Shown in pieces: positions 1-6,987 of a stretch of DNA of 60,448 nt (its first letter is position 1; the number at the start of each line of letters is the position of its first letter). Origin of the DNA: Chromatiales bacterium (GTDB taxonomy: Bacteria > Pseudomonadota > Gammaproteobacteria > Chromatiales > Chromatiaceae). The notes under the pieces were generated by a model. It saw only the letters and a list, made by a program, of their open reading frames with translations. It ran no database searches and was not told the origin of the DNA. The stretch covers positions 1 through 60,448 of the forward strand of contig JANQLO010000041.1 in the NCBI GenBank assembly GCA_028280505.1. Reading direction: 5' to 3'. Position numbers and translations under genes: made by a program.

Positions 1-1
1 G

Positions 2-739
2 GTGATCGACATGCCGGACGGCGGGCAGATCAAGGTCTTGGACTGGTACGTCACCGTCGGCAACCGGCTGGAGCGTCTGGTCTTCGCCGACGGTACCGAG
101 TGGGATATCGATGCCATGCACGACGCCGGGCTCACGGTACACGGCACCGCGGGGGACGACACCCTCAACGGTATCGACAGCACGCGCTCGGACCGGCTGT
201 ACGGGGGCGACGGACACGACACCCTCATCGGCAGCCGGGGCGGTGACGTCCTCGACGGCGGCGCGGGCAACGACACCCTGACGGCCGATCGTCACGCGCG
301 CGGTACCCGGCTACGGGGCGGCGCGGGCGACGATCATCTCGTCGGTGCCGAGTACGCCGACCGTTATGTCTACGCCCGCGGCGACGGCCGCGACGTCATC
401 GACGAGCGCGGCGGCAACACCGGCCATGTCGACACCTTGGTGCTGGAACAGCTCGATCACGACCAACTCTGGTTCGAGCGTGCGGGTGACGATCTGGTGA
501 TGTCGGTGATCGGCACGGACGACCGGGTGACCGTGGACGACTGGTATCGGAGCGGCGCCAATCGGATCGAGCGATTCGAGACGTCGGATGCGATGGCGTT
601 GGACAACAATGCCATCGACCAACTGGTCAATGCAATGGCGGTGTTCAACGCACCGGCGGCCGGCGAGACGGCGTTGTCGACGACCGTGCGCGAGGAACTC
701 AGTCCGGTCCTCGCGGCGAGTTGGCAGTCGACCGGCTGA
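2..739 (+). CDS. RTX / haemolysin-type calcium-binding protein, C-terminal part
   Basis: The reading frame is open from the window edge, so this is the C-terminal 245 residues or so of a longer protein; its true start lies outside. It opens with the tail of a haemolysin-type calcium-binding-related domain (DWY...NRLERLVFADGTEWD), followed by glycine/aspartate nonapeptide repeats of the GGxGxDxLx kind (YGGDGHDTL, DGGAGNDTL, RGGAGDDHL, about residues 67-112), and then a second complete related domain (LWFERAGDDLVM...VDDWY...IERFE, about 145-200). The last residues (SPVLAASWQ) resemble the uncleaved C-terminal signal region of type I secreted RTX proteins. Such repeats bind Ca2+ after export and help folding outside the cell. 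No T1SS genes are in the window. The catalytic or adhesive portion is upstream and unknown. Confidence 0.9.
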   Translation: MIDMPDGGQIKVLDWYVTVGNRLERLVFADGTEWDIDAMHDAGLTVHGTAGDDTLNGIDSTRSDRLYGGDGHDTLIGSRGGDVLDGGAGNDTLTADRHARGTRLRGGAGDDHLVGAEYADRYVYARGDGRDVIDERGGNTGHVDTLVLEQLDHDQLWFERAGDDLVMSVIGTDDRVTVDDWYRSGANRIERFETSDAMALDNNAIDQLVNAMAVFNAPAAGETALSTTVREELSPVLAASWQSTG

Positions 740-757
740 GCGGGACCTAACCGAGGG

Positions 758-785
758 TGCAGCGCCGGGTCGGGCCGGCGCTGCA
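758..785. terminator. Perfect 11-bp hairpin between convergent genes
   Basis: An 11-bp perfect inverted repeat (758-768 and 775-785) with a 6-nt loop lies between the stop of the RTX gene (739) and the stop of the convergent DUF2889 gene (796). The T-run after it is weak on both strands (ATCTGTCCTTTC on the plus strand), so it is either a poor intrinsic terminator or a bidirectional stem that protects 3' ends. Confidence 0.5.
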
Positions 786-795
786 ATCTGTCCTT

Positions 796-1356
796 TCAGC
801 TTTCCGGTTTCTTGCCGTGGTCAGGCCACAGGCGTTGCACCAGTTCGCTGCCCTCGGCAAGCGAATGGCAGCTGTTGACGAACTCGGCCGGCGGCGCGAC
901 GCTATCCTCGATGTGCTCACCGGTCTCGCCGCGCCAGGCATAGACGGTCTGCACCGCCGTGGTTGCCAGCGGGCCGAGGAGTTCGACCATATGGGTGCAG
1001 CCCCAGCGACCGCCGAGCAGCAATCTCACCTTCGCGGTCCAGCCCGGTCCGATGTGCTCGCCGGTCAGCTTGCCGAAGCGATCCGGAAAGTCCGGGCAGC
1101 CGGGGTAGGGGGCGTGAACCGTCTTGGCCTCGATCGCCCGCACGGTCAGTTCGGAATCGACGGTCATACGCAGCCACATTTCGTGTAGATGCTCGCCCGG
1201 GGCGATTTTGCCGCGCCCAAAGGTCTCCATTTCTTCGGTACGGGTGTCGATCAGGCTGCCTTCGATGTCCCAGAGGCCGTCATCCCGGCGGTAGCCGCGG
1301 CATTCCATTTGCCTTGTGTGAACCAATTGACGTTTTTCGGGGGTCGGCAGAGGCAT
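796..1356 (-). CDS. DUF2889 family protein
   Basis: A 186-residue soluble protein with the characteristic N-terminus of DUF2889 (HTRQMECRGYRRDDGLWDIEG) and the family's later Tyr/Pro/Gly-rich core (YPGCPDFPDRFGKLTGEHIGPGW). The function of DUF2889 is not established; no catalytic residues can be assigned. The frame could be opened seven codons further up, but the ATG at 1356 is preceded by AAGGTAATAAAT, a good ribosome binding site, and matches the usual N-terminus of the family. It is divergent from the phasin gene and shares a 160-bp promoter region that contains duplicated TGCGCTGCACAAA boxes, one of them only about 40 bp from this start, so shared control with polyhydroxyalkanoate genes is possible (inference). 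Confidence 0.85.
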   Translation of the reverse strand: MPLPTPEKRQLVHTRQMECRGYRRDDGLWDIEGSLIDTRTEEMETFGRGKIAPGEHLHEMWLRMTVDSELTVRAIEAKTVHAPYPGCPDFPDRFGKLTGEHIGPGWTAKVRLLLGGRWGCTHMVELLGPLATTAVQTVYAWRGETGEHIEDSVAPPAEFVNSCHSLAEGSELVQRLWPDHGKKPES

Positions 1357-1396
1357 ATTTATTACCTTATAAAACAATGAGATAGAAAAAATATGC

Positions 1397-1409
1397 TGCG
1401 CTGCACAAA
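1397..1409. promoter_or_regulatory. Upstream copy of a 13-bp direct repeat in the DUF2889/phaP promoter region
   Basis: TGCGCTGCACAAA occurs here and again exactly at 1473-1485, 76 bp downstream. The second copy overlaps the palindrome at the phasin start region. Both copies are followed by T-runs. The duplication within a short divergent promoter region suggests two binding sites of one regulator. Confidence 0.5.
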
Positions 1410-1427
1410 TTTTTTTCTAATCAGGGC

Positions 1428-1457
1428 TTGACAAATGCGGAATAAGACCGATATTGT
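1428..1457 (+). promoter_or_regulatory. Sigma-70-like promoter of the phasin gene
   Basis: A consensus -35 hexamer TTGACA (1428-1433) is followed after 18 bp by TATTGT (1452-1457) as a plausible -10. The start point would fall inside the palindrome at 1456-1482, and the leader would be about 50 nt long. Confidence 0.6.
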
Positions 1458-1482
1458 GCATTGCAACATTGTTGCGCTGCAC
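1456..1482. promoter_or_regulatory. 27-bp operator-like palindrome overlapping the phasin promoter start region
   Basis: The inverted repeat is centred on position 1469: outer arms GTGCA (1456-1460) and TGCAC (1478-1482), inner arms GCAAC (1463-1467) and GTTGC (1471-1475), with a 3-bp spacer and two non-pairing positions per side between inner and outer arms. It overlaps the 3' end of the -10 box and the expected start point, the position of a repressor site. TGC/GCA-rich sites are known for PhaR, the repressor that controls phasin genes in other proteobacteria; no phaR gene is visible in the window, so the assignment is inference. Confidence 0.6.
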
Positions 1483-1516
1483 AAAAGTTTTTTAACACGA
1501 CTTCGGAGACACTGTC

Positions 1517-1894
1517 ATGCAAAACGATATCCTGGAAATGGTAAACCAGTTCAATGAAAAGATGTTCGCTTCGGCCAAGGCCATGAGCGATCTGAACATG
1601 CGCACCTTCGAGCAGGTTGCTGCCAAGCAGGCTGCAGTCCTGAACGATTGCCTCGAGACCAGCGCCAAGCACTACGAAGTGCTGACCACCGCCAAGGACT
1701 ACAAAGACGCCCTGGCTGCGCAGAGCGAGCTGGTCAAAGGCTGCAACGAGAAGTTCCTGGCCAACGTCCGCGAGACCACCGAGATGATGACCTCGGTTCG
1801 CGAAGAGCTGACCAGCCTGGTCGAAGAGGCTGTCAAATACACCAGCGAGAGCGTTGAGAAAGCGGGTGAGTTGGCTGCCAAGAAAGCGGCATAA
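1517..1894 (+). CDS. phaP: Phasin family protein
   Basis: A 125-residue, almost wholly helical protein typical of the phasin_2 family: amphipathic helices rich in Ala/Glu/Lys (FNEKMFASAKAMSDLNMRTF..., EQVAAKQAAVLNDCLE), no signal peptide, and an Ala/Lys-rich C-terminus ending KKAA. Phasins coat polyhydroxyalkanoate granules and control their size and number. The ATG at 1517 is preceded by GGAGA at a good distance. The gene has its own strong promoter with an operator-like palindrome and is followed after 95 bp by an acetoacetyl-CoA reductase gene, which supports a role in PHA storage. The PHA synthase genes (phaC/phaE) are not in the window. The family call is firm; the name phaP is by family and context. 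Confidence 0.9.
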   Translation: MQNDILEMVNQFNEKMFASAKAMSDLNMRTFEQVAAKQAAVLNDCLETSAKHYEVLTTAKDYKDALAAQSELVKGCNEKFLANVRETTEMMTSVREELTSLVEEAVKYTSESVEKAGELAAKKAA

Positions 1895-1909
1895 TGCAGG
1901 CTAAGCAGG

Positions 1910-1938
1910 GCGGCACATCGGGTGCCGCTCTGGTTTTG
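1910..1938 (+). terminator. Stem-loop after the phasin gene
   Basis: GCGGCAC (1910-1916) pairs with GTGCCGC (1922-1928) around a 5-nt loop, then TCTGGTTTT. The T-tract is imperfect, so partial read-through into phaB is likely and would make far more phasin than reductase mRNA (inference). Confidence 0.55.
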
Positions 1939-1988
1939 GCCGTGCTTTCACGCACATAACTAATACAACGAACGGACGGAGAACTCGA

Positions 1989-2735
1989 ATGACGAAACGT
2001 GTCGCCTTCGTGACCGGAGGGAATGGGGGAATCGGATCAGCGATCTGTCGTGAGCTGGCATCTCGTGGACATCAGGTGGTAGCAGGTTACTTTCCACCGG
2101 AGAAGGAGTCCGCAGAGGCTTGGCAGAAGCAGATGCACGATCAAGGTTTTTCCATCGCGCTGGCTGCAGTAGACGTATCAAGTTTTACCGATTGTGAGCG
2201 GGCTGTCGGCGAGGTAACCGAAGAATTCGGTTCCGTCGATATCCTGGTGAATTGTGCCGGCATCACGCGTGACGGCACCTTGAAAAAAATGCCTGAAGAG
2301 AACTGGAGCGCGGTCATGGCGACCAACCTCGACAGTGCCTTCAACATGACCCGGCATGTGATCAACGGCATGCTCGACCGCGGCTGGGGCCGCATCGTGA
2401 ACATCGCGTCGGTCAATGGACAGCGCGGTCAGTTCGGTCAGGCCAACTACTCGGCTGCCAAGGCCGGCATGCATGGTTTCACCATGGCGGTCGCACTGGA
2501 GACCGCGGCCAAGGGCATCACGGTCAACACGGTGTCTCCCGGCTATATTGCCACCGCGATGACCGAGGCCATGCCGGAGAACGTGCTCGAGTCGATTGTT
2601 AACAGTGTGCCGATGCGTCGCATGGGTAAGCCCGAAGAGATCGCCGATGCGGTCGCCTGGTTGTCGAGCGAGGCAAACGCCTACACCACCGGTGCCAACA
2701 TCCCGGTGAACGGCGGCTTGTTCACCAGCCACTGA
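1989..2735 (+). CDS. phaB: Acetoacetyl-CoA reductase (NADPH-dependent)
   Basis: A 248-residue classical short-chain dehydrogenase that reduces acetoacetyl-CoA to (R)-3-hydroxybutyryl-CoA, the monomer step of polyhydroxybutyrate synthesis. Visible motifs are the nucleotide-binding TGGNGGIG (residues 9-16), NCAG (88-91) and the catalytic set S141, Y154, K158 in YSAAK. The segment VNGQRGQFGQANYSAAKAG and the C-terminus with IPVNGGLFTSH are characteristic of PhaB rather than of FabG. The start has GGAGA at -7 to -11. It lies downstream of the phasin gene and upstream of a strong terminator, so phaP-phaB form one unit. FabG-like ketoreductases are the main alternative, but sequence and context favour PhaB. 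Confidence 0.93.
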   Translation: MTKRVAFVTGGNGGIGSAICRELASRGHQVVAGYFPPEKESAEAWQKQMHDQGFSIALAAVDVSSFTDCERAVGEVTEEFGSVDILVNCAGITRDGTLKKMPEENWSAVMATNLDSAFNMTRHVINGMLDRGWGRIVNIASVNGQRGQFGQANYSAAKAGMHGFTMAVALETAAKGITVNTVSPGYIATAMTEAMPENVLESIVNSVPMRRMGKPEEIADAVAWLSSEANAYTTGANIPVNGGLFTSH

Positions 2736-2790
2736 TCGGGCGCACAAGAACCCTCCTGGCAGAGGAATCTGCCCCCTCTGCTCTTAACTT

Positions 2791-2818
2791 GGCGCCCTCA
2801 CCGGGCGCCGTTTTTTTT
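2791..2818 (+). terminator. Rho-independent terminator of the phaP-phaB unit
   Basis: GGCGCCC (2791-2797) and GGGCGCC (2803-2809) form a GC-only stem with a 5-nt loop, followed by G and eight T residues (2811-2818). A second, weaker stem (2759-2765/2775-2781) lies just before it. Confidence 0.9.
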
Positions 2819-3065
2819 CCCGGTACAAGAAAAGGAGAAGGCTGAAACGACCACTCATCGCCGTCCACGCCGGCCAACCGAGCGCCGGGGCATGGACGGC
2901 AAACTCTGTCGGGGTGAGCCTTGCGATGCCTCGACTAAACTTAAAAGGGCCCCTCAGGCTAACGCGTGGGAATGCCCTAAAAGACAGAATGACCCAAATC
3001 ACCGTCGAGGCCGAAGAGCCTGAGCTTTAAACGCGGGATGGGCGGTCAAGAGGATTGAGAGTGTT
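2819..3065. other. Non-coding gap between phaB and the LysR gene
   Basis: No gene is supported here. The stretch contains an 8-bp inverted repeat (GCCGTCCA at 2860-2867 and TGGACGGC at 2893-2900) enclosing GC-rich DNA, and ends in the ribosome binding region of the LysR gene (AGAGGATTGAGAG). The inverted repeat may be an autoregulatory site or a stem-loop. Confidence 0.4.
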
Positions 3066-4076
3066 ATGAGTATTTCACCCCCCAGCTATAAACAGAATCG
3101 CCTTAAACAACTGAGGGCCTTCTGCAAAACGGTCGAGACCAAGAACATCTCGCGTGCCGCCGAGAAGCTTTTCCTCACACAACCGACCATTTCGCTTCAG
3201 ATCAAGGCATTGGAACGTGAATTGGACGTGGTCGTGTTCGAGCGCCATGGTCCGCAGATTCGTATCACGCCGGATGGCGAGCTGTTGTACGAAATCGCCA
3301 AACCCCTGCTCGAGGGTATCGATAATCTCGCCCAGACCTTCGCCAGTAAGAGCGGCCGGCTCGACACCGGTGAACTCACTATCGTCGCCGGCGAATCGAC
3401 CATTCTTTATCTTCTGCCGGAGTTCGTATCCTGCTTCAAGGAACGTCACCCGGGTATCCATATCAAACTGCTGAACGAGACCGGGCGCGACGGTTTGGCC
3501 AAGTTGCGTTCGGATGCGGCCGACTTCGCGGTCGGTCCCATGGTCGACGGTCAGGCCGACCTCGAATACACGCCGTTGTTTTCGTTCGAGCAGGTGTTGA
3601 TCGTCCCCTTGGATCATCCGCTGGCAAGACGTACCAAAGTCACGTTGGAGGACATCACGCCCTATGGCCTGATCTTGCCGCCACGGCAGCTCAATCACTG
3701 GCGTACGGTCGATCTGGTGTTCGAGCAGCACGGCGTGCCTTACAGTGTGGTGCTCGAGGCCGGTGGTTGGGAAGTCATCAAACGTTATGTCGAGCAGGGC
3801 ATGGGTATTTCCATCGTCAACGAGATCTGTCTCACCGGTAAGGAAAAGCTTGCGGTAATCCCCTTGGAGGATTATTTCCCGCGTCGTACCTATGGTGCGG
3901 TGACGCGGCGGGGCAAGTTCCTGACGCCGCCCGCCGAGGCTTTCCTCGAAGCCATGTCGACCTTGCAGTGCAAGCTGCCGTACAAGTTGGCGGTCGCGCA
4001 CAGTCGTGGCGACGTGCAGGCCGGGCTGGAGCTGGACCAGAGGCACATGCCGACCAATATCGACGACCTCGACTGA
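3066..4076 (+). CDS. LysR-type transcriptional regulator (CysB/CbbR-like length)
   Basis: A 336-residue LysR regulator. The N-terminal winged helix-turn-helix is at about residues 14-72 (LRAFCKTVETKNISRAAEKL and the recognition helix TQPTISLQIKALE), followed by a linker helix and a two-lobed LysR substrate-binding domain (about 100-300) starting at LTIVAGESTILYLLPEF. The C-terminus carries a polar extension of about 40 residues. The effector cannot be deduced. It is separated from phaB by a strong terminator, and the next gene (DUF599) starts 14 bp after its stop and so is probably cotranscribed. Regulation of the neighbouring PHA genes is possible but not shown by the sequence. Confidence 0.92.
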   Translation: MSISPPSYKQNRLKQLRAFCKTVETKNISRAAEKLFLTQPTISLQIKALERELDVVVFERHGPQIRITPDGELLYEIAKPLLEGIDNLAQTFASKSGRLDTGELTIVAGESTILYLLPEFVSCFKERHPGIHIKLLNETGRDGLAKLRSDAADFAVGPMVDGQADLEYTPLFSFEQVLIVPLDHPLARRTKVTLEDITPYGLILPPRQLNHWRTVDLVFEQHGVPYSVVLEAGGWEVIKRYVEQGMGISIVNEICLTGKEKLAVIPLEDYFPRRTYGAVTRRGKFLTPPAEAFLEAMSTLQCKLPYKLAVAHSRGDVQAGLELDQRHMPTNIDDLD

Positions 4077-4090
4077 TTCGAGAGCGTATC

Positions 4091-4795
4091 GTGGGTTTGT
4101 TCGATCATTGGGTCGTCATCGACGCATTGGCCTTGATTTGGTTTCTGGGCTGCTGGATCGGTTATACACGTTATGCAAAACAGCGTTCGGCCAGCGAAAT
4201 CTGTCTGGCCAGCGTCATGCATATGTATCGGCGTGAATGGATGGCGCAGATGCTGTATCGCGATAACCGGATTGCCGATATTTCGGCGATCAGCACCTTG
4301 GAGCGCAGCGTGACCTTCTTTGCGTCCAGTGCCTTGATCATCCTCGCCGGTGTGCTGACCTTGCTCGGGTATATCGATCATGCGATCAGCCTGTTCCGAG
4401 ACCTGCCGTTGACCGGTGAACAAACACGTTTGCAATGGGAGATGAAAGTCTTCTTGTTGATCGTGATTTTCGTCTATGCCTTTTTCAAGTTCACCTGGAG
4501 TCTGCGCCAAGTGGGTTTCGCCGCGGTATTGATGGGTGCAGCACCGAACGCCGGTACGGAGGCGATTGGCGAAGAGGAGGTCAAGCGGACCTCGGAGCGC
4601 CTGGCGCGGGTGATTTCGATGGCGGCGCATCACTTCAATTTCGGTATCCGTTCTTATTACTTCGCCCTCGCGGTCTTGGCCTGGTTGGTGAGCGATTGGC
4701 TGTTCATCGCGGCGACCGGTCTGGTCGTTTTTGTGTTGTATCGTCGCGAGTTCCATTCATCGGCCCTGTCGACCGTGATGTCGACGCCGCGCTGA
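4091..4795 (+). CDS. DUF599 family membrane protein
   Basis: A 234-residue integral membrane protein. It shows an N-terminal membrane helix (IDALALIWFLGCWIGYTRYA), the conserved segment MHMYRREWMAQML, further helices (SSALIILAGVLTLLGY; FLLIVIFVYAFFKFTWSLRQ; SYYFALAVLAWLVSDWLFIAATGLVVFVLY) and a His-containing loop (AAHHFNFGIRSYYF) typical of DUF599. The function of this family is unknown. The GTG at 4091 is chosen because everything before it in the frame overlaps the LysR gene and looks unlike the family; GAGAG precedes it. Probable cotranscription with the LysR gene. Confidence 0.85.
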   Translation: MGLFDHWVVIDALALIWFLGCWIGYTRYAKQRSASEICLASVMHMYRREWMAQMLYRDNRIADISAISTLERSVTFFASSALIILAGVLTLLGYIDHAISLFRDLPLTGEQTRLQWEMKVFLLIVIFVYAFFKFTWSLRQVGFAAVLMGAAPNAGTEAIGEEEVKRTSERLARVISMAAHHFNFGIRSYYFALAVLAWLVSDWLFIAATGLVVFVLYRREFHSSALSTVMSTPR

Positions 4796-5044
4796 TACGG
4801 TGCTCGAGGGATTGCCAATAGCGCCGGGTCTTCGTTACGCACTTTCGCAACAGCCGGTGCGGGTGCGGTTTGCGGCGCGATCCGACATGCCGGCATCCCA
4901 ACCCGAATCGCCCGGCGTTACCGGGAACTGCCTTAAGAGGCTTTTCGCCGCTTGCGATAATGATGCACTATGGCACCTGCCGTAGCGTGCCCCGGACGGC
5001 CGGTAGGTGCGAGGCGGCTCGCTTCGTAAGGTGGTTACTCCAAG
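4796..5044. other. Short gap without a supported gene
   Basis: About 250 bases with no convincing coding frame, RNA gene or clear terminator on either strand. Confidence 0.4.
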
Positions 5045-5497
5045 GTGGGCAATGGTGTGGATTTGTTCGTCTACGGCACCTTGATGGTGCCGGCCGTGAT
5101 GGTCAGGGTATCGGGTTTCGAACGGCCGGGTGTTGCCGCCAAGCTGTACGGCTTTCGTTGCCGAACGGTGCGCGGCGAACACTACCCGGCGATCGTACCC
5201 GATTCGGATAACTGGGTTTCGGGTCTGCTCTATTCGGGCTTGTCCGCGCTTGAGCTTTCACGACTGGACGATTTCGAGGGGGAGCTCTACCGGCGTCGTT
5301 CCGTACGGGTCGATTTGTATGACAGGCAATGCGATGCACAGGCCTATGTGCTCGACCGGCGGTTTGTTTCGGTACTGAGCGACCGGCATTGGTCGCTGAC
5401 GCAGTTTCTTCGCGACGGACTGGAACGCTTCCTGGCGGATTATCCCGGATTCGATGCCGTTACAACGGTCAGTGAGGTACGCGATGACGACCGATGA
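5045..5497 (+). CDS. Gamma-glutamylcyclotransferase-like (AIG2 family) protein
   Basis: A 150-residue protein with the AIG2/GGCT signature FVYGTLM near the N-terminus (residues 8-14) and the later LDDFEGELYRRRSVRV block (74-89), in which an acidic residue (probably E78) is the expected catalytic glutamate. Members either cyclise gamma-glutamyl amines/peptides or have unknown substrates, so the exact reaction is open. Start choice is uncertain: GTG at 5045 overlaps the AAGG sequence, while GTG at 5057 has AAGGTGG at a workable distance and would remove only four residues. The next gene overlaps by 14 bp, indicating a translationally coupled pair. Confidence 0.8.
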   Translation: MGNGVDLFVYGTLMVPAVMVRVSGFERPGVAAKLYGFRCRTVRGEHYPAIVPDSDNWVSGLLYSGLSALELSRLDDFEGELYRRRSVRVDLYDRQCDAQAYVLDRRFVSVLSDRHWSLTQFLRDGLERFLADYPGFDAVTTVSEVRDDDR

Positions 5498-6179
5498 CAT
5501 CGTCGAAGGCAAGGAGGAAGATCGTCCTGCGCTGGATGTTGCTTGTCTCAGCCCGGAATGTCGTCGCGCGGCCTTGGTATCCACCACCGGCAATCATTGC
5601 CGGGTATGGCGAAGCTCGCGTAAGAACCTGGATGCCGATGGGCAAGAAACGTACACCGAATTCGTCATCAAGTATCCGCTCGATTGTTATCACGATAACG
5701 ACGTACGGATATTGGCACGTCAATATCGGATGTTGCGCGACACGCTTGGCGAAATCATACCGGAGGCATTGTTCGTGATGTCTCGCATCGATGGGCAAGC
5801 GAACCTGTTCGTTATTGCGCGCGCGGTCAACGTCTGGTTCAACATCGCCAATCCGCTCAACCGGGAAGAGGCCATCGGTCTGCTGCGCGAATATCCCATC
5901 GCCCGCGATCAATTGAAACGATTTCTCAGGCAGGCGCGCCTATGGCGACAGGGGCCGAACCCGCGGGTCATCGATTTATACGGGCTCGATAATCTGGTGA
6001 TGGACAATCAGCGGCAGATACGCTTCGTGGACAGTTTTTATGTCTTCTTTTTCGAGGACATGCTGCACCTGATCGGTGGCGAGCCCGACTATGACCTGGC
6101 GGAGAAAATCGAGGTTTCGCTGCAGCGACTGCGTTATCTCGACGAGATACTGCAAGCCTCTGCCGACACGCCCGACTGA
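5484..6179 (+). CDS. Uncharacterised protein with kinase-fold-like residues
   Basis: A 231-residue soluble protein; the start at ATG 5484 overlaps the preceding stop by 14 bp. I do not recognise it as a named family. Several spaced residues recall a protein-kinase-like or aminoglycoside-phosphotransferase-like fold: VIKYP (K63, cf. the beta-3 lysine), IDLYGLDNLV (D164 and N170, cf. D-x(4-5)-N of the catalytic loop) and IRFVDSF (D183, cf. the DFG aspartate), with an acidic residue (E90) between. The usual Gly-rich loop is not obvious (STTGNHCRVWR may replace it). This is a weak structural inference. It may phosphorylate a small molecule or protein, or be a pseudokinase. Confidence 0.6.
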   Translation: MTTDDIVEGKEEDRPALDVACLSPECRRAALVSTTGNHCRVWRSSRKNLDADGQETYTEFVIKYPLDCYHDNDVRILARQYRMLRDTLGEIIPEALFVMSRIDGQANLFVIARAVNVWFNIANPLNREEAIGLLREYPIARDQLKRFLRQARLWRQGPNPRVIDLYGLDNLVMDNQRQIRFVDSFYVFFFEDMLHLIGGEPDYDLAEKIEVSLQRLRYLDEILQASADTPD

Positions 6180-6272
6180 GCAGTATCGCGCTGTCCTGTC
6201 GCCCCTTTCTGGTGCGAGCCCGGGGCATCCAACCTTTTATGGGTCCTGAACTCCCACAAATCCGTTCATCAG

Positions 6273-6287
6273 AGGATTAGAAATCCT
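6273..6287. promoter_or_regulatory. Small palindrome upstream of the exported-protein/CsgG/giant unit
   Basis: AGGATT (6273-6278), a 3-bp spacer and AATCCT (6282-6287) form a perfect inverted repeat about 85 bp before the start at 6372. It is the only symmetric element seen in the 190-bp gap before this operon and may be an operator. Confidence 0.3.
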
Positions 6288-6371
6288 TTAATCGGCGAGA
6301 TGGCGCCTGCACCGGCCCGGGTCAGGGCATATACTTTGAAAACCAACATAAGACGCAAGGCTCGAACAACT

Positions 6372-6974
6372 ATGAAAAGCCTGCTTTGCATCGGCGTTCA
6401 GAAAACGATGACGTCCCGGCCGTTCCCCGGGCGATGCGCGTGCCTGCCGAAACTGACCCTGGCGATGCTTGCGGGTTTTGCGCTGAACACGGTTTCTCCG
6501 GCGACGATCGCCGGTGAGTCGTTGTCGCTGGACGATCAGCAAACCCGCAGCGTTATGGCCGATAACAACCGTCGGGAAAGCGTGTCGCGTGCCAGGTCGG
6601 GGCTGGGCTATCCCACGTTCTATCATGATGCCGATGACGTTCAGCGCACGCTCGATTTTCCGGGGATCAGCGAACAACTGCGCAGGATGCCGTTACCCCC
6701 GCCACAGCAAGCGGTGATCGTGCGACCGTATAACCTCGCCTATCCCGGGTGGGCAGGTGTACGCCAGCTTTATGGAACGACCGGCCCGACTATCGCGTCG
6801 GTCTCCCACGTGATGGAACAACGTTTGAACGCCGGCCATTTTTATCCTTTGCGCCTGGGTGGCGTCGAGGACGCGGGTTCGGCGATTGTCGTACGTTTAA
6901 TCAATAATCATGGCGCGGTCGGACAGGTGCTCACAGTCGATAAAAAAACGGGACTGTGGGCGGTATCGCGCTGA
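6372..6974 (+). CDS. Small exported protein of the CsgG/giant-protein unit
   Basis: A 200-residue protein with an N-terminal export signal (KLTLAMLAGFALNTVSPATIAGE after an unusually long basic region). The mature part has a Pro-rich middle (RMPLPPPQQAVIVRPY) and a C-terminal segment that reads like a small beta-rich domain (GSAIVVRLINNHGAVGQVLTVDKKTGLWAVSR). I do not recognise a family; it is not an evident CsgE or CsgF homologue. The ATG at 6372 follows AAGG; a later ATG at 6408 would shorten the signal but has no ribosome binding site. It ends 13 bp before the CsgG-like gene, so it is probably a periplasmic or outer-membrane accessory of that channel (inference from position). Confidence 0.7.
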   Translation: MKSLLCIGVQKTMTSRPFPGRCACLPKLTLAMLAGFALNTVSPATIAGESLSLDDQQTRSVMADNNRRESVSRARSGLGYPTFYHDADDVQRTLDFPGISEQLRRMPLPPPQQAVIVRPYNLAYPGWAGVRQLYGTTGPTIASVSHVMEQRLNAGHFYPLRLGGVEDAGSAIVVRLINNHGAVGQVLTVDKKTGLWAVSR

Positions 6975-6987
6975 CGGAGGAAAAAAG

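Noticed and set aside
3075-4046. A 323-codon minus-strand frame over the LysR gene
   Set aside because: Shadow of a clear LysR coding sequence.
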